The translations under genes were made by a program, and so were the position numbers. The notes under the pieces were generated by a model, which saw only the letters and a program-made list of their open reading frames with translations, was not told the DNA's origin and ran no database searches. This document shows positions 1 through 6,400 of a stretch of 12,554 nt of DNA, in pieces (within the stretch, counting starts at the first letter, position 1; every line of letters begins with the position of its first letter). Source of the DNA: Betaproteobacteria bacterium (GTDB lineage Bacteria > Pseudomonadota > Gammaproteobacteria > Burkholderiales > Burkholderiaceae_C); contig RFPX01000021.1 in the NCBI GenBank assembly GCA_009925955.1, forward strand, positions 1 to 12,554, written 5' to 3'.

Positions 1-69
1 CAAGCCCTTCATTCCTCATCGTGAAAACGCGTCCCACGCCGCCACCCACCCCAGCGACAATCCGGCCCT

Positions 70-1050
70 GTGCACCCTCTGCCCCCGACCACCCGAACCC
101 TGGCGTATGCGCAGCTGACGCTCAGCATGGCCCTGGTCGGCGCCTATGTGGGGCTGTCACCGCTGTTGATGGCCGTGTTTCCGGTCATGTTGCTGGCCAG
201 CCTGCGCTTTGCCATAGGCGCCGTGGCCATGGTCACGTGGATGGGGCGTGGCTCAACTGAAGCCCCACTGACCGCACAGCAGCACCGCTTGCTGTTCTTG
301 CAGAGCCTGCTGGGCAACTTCCTGTTCACGGTCCTGGCCCTCAACGGCGCCTGGCTGGCTGGCGCCACCAGCGCCGGGGTGGTCATGGCGGCCCTGCCGG
401 CCTGCGTGGCGCTGTTGTCCCGGGCCTTCCTGAAGGAAGCGCTGTCACCCCGAATCTGGAGCGCGGCAGGGTGCTCGGCCTTGGCCGTGACCTTGTTGGC
501 CCTTCAGAAGGCCGGCCACAGCGGGGAGTCCCCTGCCGAGGCTGCGGACTGGCCTGCCTCACTGCTCGGCCACCTGATGCTCTTGGGGGCCGTGGCGTGT
601 GAGGCCAGTTATGTGGTGATCGGCAAGAGACTGAGTGCAGCGGTGCCTGCGCGCCGCGTGAGCGCCATCATCAACCTGTGGGGGCTGGTGCTTTCGGCCC
701 CGATGGGGCTCTATTGGGCCTGGTCGTTCAACTTCGGGGCTGTGCAGGTCGGGACTTGGGCCTTGCTGCTCTTTTATGCGCTGGCCGCCAGCGTGTTCAC
801 GGTGTGGCTGTGGATGAAAGGGCTCGAACACGTTTCAGCCCAGGGGGCGGGCATCTTCACCGTGTTCCTGCCACTGTCATCGGCGGCCGTGGGCGTTGGG
901 GTGCTGGGTGAACCGTGGAGTGCCGCCCATGGTGTGGCCCTGATGCTGGCCCTGGCCGCCGTCTGGCTGGTCACGCGAGCGGGGCCCGAGCCGCTTGAAG
1001 GCGTGCCTGCAGGGCCGCATCAAACACCTCGGCAACCGGGCGAGCCTTAA
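70..1050 (+). CDS. EamA/DMT-family membrane transporter
   Basis: A 326-residue, very hydrophobic protein with about ten predicted membrane helices, arranged as two EamA-type halves (roughly residues 10-150 and 165-305). This is the layout of drug/metabolite transporter (DMT) superfamily exporters in the inner membrane. Family members export amino acids, metabolites or drugs; nothing in the sequence fixes the substrate. The frame opens after a TGA at 22-24, and the first usable start is GTG at 70. An ATG at 127 would cut into the first helix. No good Shine-Dalgarno sequence precedes GTG70, so the start is the weakest part of the call. The last 26 codons overlap the 3' end of dusA on the opposite strand. 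The hydrophilic tail after about residue 303 lies mostly inside that overlap. Family call is fairly sure; function is unknown. Confidence 0.82.
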   Translation: MHPLPPTTRTLAYAQLTLSMALVGAYVGLSPLLMAVFPVMLLASLRFAIGAVAMVTWMGRGSTEAPLTAQQHRLLFLQSLLGNFLFTVLALNGAWLAGATSAGVVMAALPACVALLSRAFLKEALSPRIWSAAGCSALAVTLLALQKAGHSGESPAEAADWPASLLGHLMLLGAVACEASYVVIGKRLSAAVPARRVSAIINLWGLVLSAPMGLYWAWSFNFGAVQVGTWALLLFYALAASVFTVWLWMKGLEHVSAQGAGIFTVFLPLSSAAVGVGVLGEPWSAAHGVALMLALAAVWLVTRAGPEPLEGVPAGPHQTPRQPGEP

Positions 1051-2023
1051 GCCGGTGGTCGCTCCAGACGCGTCGCCAGGCGCGTGCGCCGGGCCGTCCA
1101 TTCCACAGGCCCAGCATGTGGGTCGCCGCATGGGCCCAGGGTGTCCCATGCGCCGCATGCTCATGCTCGATGTAGGCCACCATGCGCCGCTCCAGCTCCA
1201 AGCGCCATCCGTCTTGCAGGGTGCCGTCAGACCCCTGGCGGCCATCCCCGGCCGGGGGCTCTCCCCAGAACCGGGTATCCCAATCGGCCATCACCAGGGG
1301 GTCGTGGTAGGCGGCCCGCCCCACCATCACCCCATCCACATGGTGCAGCTGTTCCTCAACAGCCTGAGAGGTGGTGATACCCCCATTGATGGCAATGGTC
1401 AGTGCCGGGAACTCGGACTTGAGCCGGTGCACCAGCTCGTATCGCAAAGGAGGAATCTCTCGGTTCTCCTTGGGGCTCAAGCCCTGCAACCAGGCGTTGC
1501 GGGCATGCACGATGAACACGCTGCACCCGGCTTGTGCCACGGTACCGACGAAGTCACGCACAAAGCTGTAGCGTTCTTCACGGTCAATGCCAATGCGGTG
1601 TTTGACCGTCACTGGGATCTGCCCACTGACGGCGTCCAGCATGGCCTTGACGCCATCGGCTACCAGCGCAGCCTCGTTCATCAAACAGGCACCGAACGCC
1701 CCACGCTGAACCCGCTCACTGGGGCATCCGCAGTTCAGGTTGACCTCGTCGTAGCCCCACTGAACGGCCAAGCGCGCGGCATGGGCCATCTCCTGCGGCT
1801 CGCTGCCCCCGATCTGCAGCGCCGTCGGCTCTTCAAACGCCGCCTCGTGTCGCAAATGCTTGGCCACATCGCCATGCACCAGTGCACCGGTCGTGACCAT
1901 TTCGGTGTACAGGCGTGTGCGGCGGGTGATGAGCCGGTGAAAGTGGCGACAGTGCCGGTCGGTCCAGGCCATCATCGGCGCCACCGAAACACGCCAGGGG
2001 TTGAACGTGGGGCTCGCCTGCAC
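971..2023 (-). CDS. dusA: tRNA-dihydrouridine(20/20a) synthase DusA
   Basis: FMN-dependent, NADPH-using enzyme that reduces uridine to dihydrouridine in the D-loop of tRNAs (positions 20/20a for DusA). The product is 350 residues, slightly longer than E. coli DusA. Visible family marks are APMMAWTDRHCR near residues 15-26 (flavin-binding strand), YTEMVTTGA, the active-site NCGCPS with the likely catalytic Cys at about residue 100, VTVKHRIGID, HARNAWLQGLSPKENREIPP, and the phosphate-binding INGGI and DGVMVGR loops. The chosen start is GTG at 2023, with an AGGG about 8 nt upstream. It lies 4 nt after the stop of the upstream transporter, so the two genes are probably cotranscribed and translationally coupled. 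The frame stays open upstream to 2119, but those residues do not look like DusA and overlap the transporter. The 3' end overlaps the convergent transporter gene by 80 bp. Confidence 0.93.
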   Translation of the reverse strand: MQASPTFNPWRVSVAPMMAWTDRHCRHFHRLITRRTRLYTEMVTTGALVHGDVAKHLRHEAAFEEPTALQIGGSEPQEMAHAARLAVQWGYDEVNLNCGCPSERVQRGAFGACLMNEAALVADGVKAMLDAVSGQIPVTVKHRIGIDREERYSFVRDFVGTVAQAGCSVFIVHARNAWLQGLSPKENREIPPLRYELVHRLKSEFPALTIAINGGITTSQAVEEQLHHVDGVMVGRAAYHDPLVMADWDTRFWGEPPAGDGRQGSDGTLQDGWRLELERRMVAYIEHEHAAHGTPWAHAATHMLGLWNGRPGARAWRRVWSDHRLKARPVAEVFDAALQARLQAARAPLA

Positions 2024-2027
2024 GGGG

Positions 2028-2999
2028 TCAGCCCTGCGCTTTCGGCCAGGCCTCGTTGACCACCAGGGCCCCCAAGACCAAGGCCCCTCCGGCCAGCACC
2101 GAGGCGCTGGGAGCTTCATCGGTGCCCCACCAGGCCCACGCCACGCCGAACACCACCTCCAGCAGGCTCAGCAAGGAGACCTCCGTGGGCGACAAACGCT
2201 GCGCCACCATCACGGCCAACAGGCATGGCAGCGCCAGTTGGAACACACCCAGCAGCGCCAACCAGCCCAAGTCCTGCGCCGTCGCCTGCGCGGGCAGCGC
2301 CCAGGCGGCCGTGACGGCAGCCGACAGCACCGCACCGACAAAAACAGCGGGCATCAGGTCGACCGTGGCGCCCTGCCCTTCACCGCGAATGGGCGCCACC
2401 GCACCACGCCGAATGATCACCCAGTTGAGCGCCCCACCCAAGGGAACGGCCAAGGACACCAAGATGCCCAGGAGATGGCCATCCCGCGCCTGGCTCTGTG
2501 CCGCCCAGCCGGCCGCTGAGCCCACTTCGGCTTCTGCCGGCCAGATCAGCGGCGCCTGCATCCACACCATCCCCAACACCGCCAAGGCGATCGCCACCAC
2601 GGTTCGACGCTGCAAGGTCTGCGACAAGACCAGCCGGGCCAGCAGGGCCGTGAACAGAGGCGCCAGCGCCATGGTCAGCAGCACATTGGCCACGGTGGTC
2701 ATGGTCAGCGCGGCCATGAAGGCTGTGAACATCACGGCCCAGCACGCACCCGATGCCCACAGCAGCCCGCCTCCCCGAATCAGGCTGAGCAACAGAGGCC
2801 GCAGGCCACCGGCCCGCCAGGACAGGAACGCCAGCAGCGCCAGAGCATTGAAGGCGCTGCGCCAAAAGGTGAGCTCCAAGCCTTGGGCCTGCTCCACCTG
2901 CCGGGTGACCACACCGGCCATGCTCCACAGCAGTGTCACCAACACCATCACCGCCACGGCCCAGCGGTGGCTCATCGAGTGCAGTCCGGACGGCAGCAT
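2028..2999 (-). CDS. EamA/DMT-family membrane transporter
   Basis: A 323-residue polytopic inner-membrane protein with about ten hydrophobic helices in two EamA halves (roughly residues 12-145 and 170-312). The first helix carries the TLLWSMAGVVTR pattern typical of this exporter family, followed by TFWRSAFNALALLAFL. A polar segment around residues 165-195 separates the halves. The substrate cannot be read from sequence. The start is taken as ATG at 2999, with a weak AAGAAG element upstream; a second ATG eight codons in (2975) is a reasonable alternative. It lies 78 bp downstream of typA on the same strand and 4 bp upstream of dusA, so it is probably a late gene of the same transcription unit or of a small unit with dusA. 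It belongs to the same superfamily as the gene at 70-1050, but I did not see close identity between the two. Confidence 0.85.
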   Translation of the reverse strand: MLPSGLHSMSHRWAVAVMVLVTLLWSMAGVVTRQVEQAQGLELTFWRSAFNALALLAFLSWRAGGLRPLLLSLIRGGGLLWASGACWAVMFTAFMAALTMTTVANVLLTMALAPLFTALLARLVLSQTLQRRTVVAIALAVLGMVWMQAPLIWPAEAEVGSAAGWAAQSQARDGHLLGILVSLAVPLGGALNWVIIRRGAVAPIRGEGQGATVDLMPAVFVGAVLSAAVTAAWALPAQATAQDLGWLALLGVFQLALPCLLAVMVAQRLSPTEVSLLSLLEVVFGVAWAWWGTDEAPSASVLAGGALVLGALVVNEAWPKAQG

Positions 3000-3047
3000 C
3001 GCAGCTTCTTGCGGGCTGGGGTGGCTGTGGGCGTGGGCGTGCCGTTG

Positions 3048-3076
3048 CGGTCTCAGGTGATGCAGACCGGAGACCG
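3048..3076 (-). other. Inverted repeat just after typA stop
   Basis: A perfect 7-bp inverted repeat (CGGTCTC and GAGACCG) with a 15-nt spacer starts 2 nt beyond the typA stop codon, in the 78-bp gap before the downstream transporter. There is no U-run after it and the loop is long. It could be a weak 3' stem-loop, but chance is also possible in DNA this GC-rich. Confidence 0.3.
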
Positions 3077-3077
3077 T

Positions 3078-4905
3078 TCAGGCCGCCTCTCGTGCCGCAC
3101 GCTTGCGCTCGTGCTCTTGCAGGAAGCGCTTGCGCAGCCGGATGCTCTTGGGGGTGATCTCCACCAACTCGTCGTCCTCGATGAATTCCACCCCGTACTC
3201 CAGCGTCAGCTCAATGGGCGGCGTGATCTTGATGGCGTCCTCCTTGCCGCTGACACGGAAGTTCGTCAGCTGCTTGGTGCGGGTGGCGTTGACCACCAGA
3301 TCGTTGTCGCGGTTGTGCACGCCCACGATCATGCCCTCGTACACCGGGTCACCGGCCTTGACGAACATGCGGCCTCGGTCATCCAGCTTGCCCAAGGCGT
3401 AGGTGAAGATTTCACCGGCGTCCATGCTGATGAGCACGCCGTTCTTGCGGCTGGCAATGTCTCCCTTGTGCGGCTCGTATCCATCGAATATGTTGGAGAT
3501 CAAGCCCGATCCACGTGTCAGGTTGAGGAACTCGTTGGAAAAGCCGATCAGGCCGCGCGCGGGAATGCGGTACTCCAACCGCACACGGCCGCGCCCATCC
3601 GGCTCCATGTTCACCAACTCGCCCTTGCGCTCGCCCAGGGCCTGCATCACGCCACCTTGGTGCTGCTCCTCCACATCGGCGGTCACCAGTTCGATCGGCT
3701 CGCTCTTGACGCCGTCGATCTCCTGGAACACCCCGCGGCTTGCTCACGGCCAGCTCATAGCCCTCGCGGCGCATGTTTTCCAACAGGATGGTCAGGTGCA
3801 ACTCGCCCCGCCCAGACACCTCGAAGATGCCGTCCTCACTGGTCTCGCGCACGCGAAGGGCCACGTTGCTCTGCAACTCCTTTTGCAAGCGGTCCCAGAT
3901 CTGGCGGCTGGTGACGAACTTGCCCTCTCGGCCGGCCAACGGTGAGGTGTTCACACAGAAGTTCATGGTCAGGGTGGGTTCGTCCACCTTGAGCATGGGC
4001 AGGGGCTGGGGGTTGGCAGGGTCGGTCACGGTCACGCCGATGCCGATGTCCTCGATGCCGTTGATCAGCACGATGTCGCCCGGGCCAGCTTCGGGGGCTT
4101 GCATCCGGTCCAGTCCCTGGAAGGTCAAGACCTGGTTGATTCGCCCCTTGACGGTCTTGCCCTGCGGCCCTTCCATCACCAGCACATCCATGCCCGGCTT
4201 GATACGGCCTGCGTTGACGCGTCCGACGCCGATGCGCCCCACGAAGGAGGAGTAATCCAAGGCCGAAATCTGCAACTGCAGCGGTGCATCCGGATTGCCC
4301 TGGTGAGCCGGCACGTGCTTCAGGATGGTGTTGAACAGGGCCGACATGTCCGGGCCCCACTGTTGGCCGGGCTGGCCTTCCTGCAGCGAGGACCAGCCGT
4401 TGATGCCGGATGCGTACACCACCGGAAAGTCCAGTTGCTCGTCGCTGGCCCCCAGCTTGTCAAAGAGGTCGAAGGCGGCATTGATCACCTTCTCACAATT
4501 GGCGCCGGGCTTGTCCACCTTGTTGACCACCACGATGGGCTTGAGCCCCAGCGCCAAGGCCTTTTTCGTGACGAAACGGGTTTGGGGCATCGGCCCCTCC
4601 TGCGCATCGATGAGCAGCACCACCCCATCCACCATGGACAGGGCGCGCTCCACCTCGCCACCGAAGTCGGCGTGGCCCGGTGTGTCCACGATGTTGATGT
4701 GGGTGCCTTCCCAGCTGACGGCGCAGTTCTTGGCCAGGATCGTGATGCCCCGCTCGCGCTCGATGGCGTTGCTGTCCATGACCGTGTCCACGACCTTTTC
4801 GTGTTCGGCGAAGGTGCCGCTTTGGCGCAGCAATTGGTCAACCATGGTGGTTTTACCGTGGTCGACGTGGGCGATGATGGCGATGTTGCGAATGGGGCGG
4901 CTCAT
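3078..4905 (-). pseudogene. typA: Ribosome-associated GTPase TypA/BipA, frameshifted
   Basis: TypA/BipA is an EF-G-like translational GTPase that binds 70S ribosomes and supports 50S assembly, stress and low-temperature growth. The start ATG at 4905 has GAGG just upstream. GTPase motifs are intact: AHVDHGKT (residues 12-19), RGITI (52-56), DTPGH (74-78) and NKVD (128-131). The reading frame breaks after residue 391, in the phrase that is normally SKPRVVFQEIDG. The original frame continues into 106 unrelated residues and stops at 3412. The correct C-terminal part (domain V and the C-terminal domain, residues VFQEIDG onward) lies in another frame at 3078-3731. The lesion is within about 3731-3735, at a four-G run on the coding strand. 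It looks like loss of 2 bp encoding part of a Val codon; skipping one base restores 608 residues, against about 607 in E. coli. It is either a real mutation or a sequence error. It follows truB by 93 bp. Confidence 0.88.
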
Positions 4906-4998
4906 GGTTGCCTCAAAGGAAGAAATGGAGAAGAGTGGTGTGCCCAAGTGGGCGCGCCGTGCGTCCTGGCCGGCACACAGCGCCTTCGCAGCGGGCGT

Positions 4999-5991
4999 TC
5001 AGGCCTGGGCCTGAACTTCCGGCGGGCTGAGCAATCGGTCTGGAATGAGTTCGCCGGCGCGAATATGGGCCGACCCCAAGAGCGGGCGGCGATCGGTGGT
5101 TTGGGAGACGCATGGCCCGTATACCCGCACAGCGGCGCAATCGGGCTGTTCCACCCGGCGGCGCAAGCCGCTCAGAAACCGCGCCGCCTCGCTGGGGCCC
5201 AACTCCACGGCGGGCCACTCGTGCAACATCGCATCGGCCGGCAACAAGCAGGCCTGCCGCGCGGTCTCGTCCATTCGCTCTAAGGCGTCCAAGGACACCG
5301 CACCGTCGATGTGCAACGGCCCACTGCCCAGCCGGCGCAGCGCCGTGAGCGAAGCACCACAGCCCAACGCCGCGCCGATGTCCTCGGCCAGCGTTCGGAT
5401 GTAGGTGCCTTTGGAACACCGCACGTGCAAGACCAAGCGCTGGGGGTCCTGCTCGGACCAGTCGGCCTGAAGCTGCAGGATGCGAACCCGGCGGGGCGCA
5501 CGGTCCAGCGTCACCCCCTCACGTGCATAGGTGTAGAGCGGCCGCCCCTCATGCTTAAGGGCCGAATGCATCGGGGGAACCTGATCGATGTCGCCGCGGA
5601 ACCGCTCCAACACCGCATCCAAGCGCTGCCGGTCCAGATCCACTTCGGCCTGCTGCACAACCCGCCCCTCGGCGTCGCCGGTATCCGTGGTCACACCCAG
5701 GCGCACGTGCGCGGTGTACACCTTGTCCGCGTCCAAGCTGACCTGGCTGAACTTGGTGGCGGCTCCAAAACACAAGGGCAGCAGCCCCGTGGCCGCAGGG
5801 TCGAGCGTGCCGGTGTGGCCCGCCTTCTCCGCCCTCAACAGCCACTTGGCCTTCTGCAAAGCCTGGTTGCTCGACAGGCCCAAGGGCTTGTCGAGCAGCA
5901 ACACCCCGTGCACCGGGCGGCGCGCCACCCGGACCCGCGCCGTGGGCGCCTGGGCGGATGCGGGGACTTCAGTCTTTGGCGCGTTGGGCAT
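4999..5991 (-). CDS. truB: tRNA pseudouridine(55) synthase TruB
   Basis: Converts uridine 55 in the T-loop of nearly all tRNAs to pseudouridine and also helps tRNA fold. It is 330 residues, with a roughly 27-residue polar N-terminal extension before the conserved GVLLLDKPLGLSSNQALQ. The family signature AGHTGTLDPAATGLLPLC follows, with catalytic Asp64 in GTLDP. Other family blocks are DKVYTAHVRLGVTTDTGDAEG, QVPPMHSALKHEGRPLYTYAREG and LHVRCSKGTYIRTLAEDIG. The C-terminal part after about residue 245 corresponds to the smaller TruB C-terminal/PUA-like region. The start ATG at 5991 lies inside rbfA and overlaps it by 23 bp, with an AGG about 6 nt upstream, so translation is probably coupled to rbfA. 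It is complete, with no odd residues seen in the active-site motifs. Confidence 0.96.
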   Translation of the reverse strand: MPNAPKTEVPASAQAPTARVRVARRPVHGVLLLDKPLGLSSNQALQKAKWLLRAEKAGHTGTLDPAATGLLPLCFGAATKFSQVSLDADKVYTAHVRLGVTTDTGDAEGRVVQQAEVDLDRQRLDAVLERFRGDIDQVPPMHSALKHEGRPLYTYAREGVTLDRAPRRVRILQLQADWSEQDPQRLVLHVRCSKGTYIRTLAEDIGAALGCGASLTALRRLGSGPLHIDGAVSLDALERMDETARQACLLPADAMLHEWPAVELGPSEAARFLSGLRRRVEQPDCAAVRVYGPCVSQTTDRRPLLGSAHIRAGELIPDRLLSPPEVQAQA

Positions 5992-6331
5992 TGGCCTGGA
6001 GGATCAGGGCGTTGAGTTCAGCAGCACGCTCCGTGGTGCGGTCGAACTGGAAATGCAGGGTGGGCACGGTGTGGATGGCCAAGCGCTTGAACAGGCCGTT
6101 GCGCAGGAAGCCTGCCGCTTCGTTGAGCGCGTCTTGGTTGCCCTGTGCATCTCCGACCAGCACCGAAAAGTAAACACGCGCGTGGGCGTAGTCGGGCGTC
6201 ACCTCCACCGCGTTGATCGTCACCATCCCCAAACGAGGGTCCTTGAGCTCGCGGATGAGCTCGGCCAGGTCACGCTGGATCTGGTCGGCCACCCGAAGGC
6301 CGCGGTTGGGAATGGAGCGCTTGTGTCGCAT
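5969..6331 (-). CDS. rbfA: 30S ribosome-binding factor RbfA
   Basis: Small KH-fold protein that binds the 30S subunit near helix 1 of 16S rRNA and acts in late 30S maturation and cold adaptation. It is 120 residues from ATG at 6331 (MRHKRSIPNRGLRVADQIQ). A start at 6364 in the same frame would add 11 residues that do not resemble the family and run into the hairpin before the gene. An AGGA lies about 10 nt upstream of the chosen ATG. Family features are RVADQIQRDLAELI near the N-terminus, DPRLGMVTINAVEVTPDYAHARVYFSV-type strands, and the C-terminal block with AAGFLRNGLFKRL, followed by P.LHFQFD and a helix. It follows infB after a 69-bp gap containing a stem-loop and overlaps truB by 23 bp. 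Confidence 0.95.
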   Translation of the reverse strand: MRHKRSIPNRGLRVADQIQRDLAELIRELKDPRLGMVTINAVEVTPDYAHARVYFSVLVGDAQGNQDALNEAAGFLRNGLFKRLAIHTVPTLHFQFDRTTERAAELNALILQANAQRAKD

Positions 6332-6350
6332 GGTGAGGGTTCCTGAAAGC

Positions 6351-6381
6351 GCAAACCCCGCCATCGCCGGGCGGGGCTTGC
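6351..6381 (-). other. Strong stem-loop between infB and rbfA
   Basis: Read on the minus strand, a 12-bp stem (GCAAGCCCCGCC paired with GGCGGGGTTTGC, one G-U pair) closes a 7-nt loop. It begins about 20 nt after the infB stop and ends just before the rbfA ribosome-binding region. No U-run follows, so it is not a standard intrinsic terminator. A role in RNA processing, stabilising the upstream message or partial attenuation is possible. The structure is seen directly; the function is inference. Confidence 0.6.
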
Positions 6382-6400
6382 CGCTGCAGAGCCACGTGCA

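Noticed and set aside
1..69. A gene or promoter before the first transporter
   Set aside because: The 79-codon frame from 21 is out of frame with the transporter, Pro/His/Arg-rich and unlike any protein. No clear promoter or ribosome-binding site was seen in these few bases.
995..2059. A 354-codon plus-strand frame opposite dusA, and similar long frames at 2056-3060, 2883-3914 and 4099-5283
   Set aside because: All lie antisense to confidently recognised genes, with His/Gln/Arg-rich translations and no motif. They are codon-bias shadows.
2024..2119. N-terminal extension of DusA up to an in-frame start at 2119
   Set aside because: The 32 extra residues are Trp/Pro/Gly/Arg-rich, do not resemble DusA and overlap the upstream transporter. 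GTG at 2023, 4 nt after the transporter stop, fits better.
3728..3745. Programmed +1 frameshift producing full-length TypA
   Set aside because: There is no stop or rare slow codon in the shift window and no known recoding in typA. A 2-bp loss or sequence error explains it more simply.
4906..4998. Terminator or promoter between truB and typA
   Set aside because: Only a 4-bp GCCC/GGGC hairpin without a U-run was found, and no convincing -35/-10 pair. typA is treated as part of the operon.
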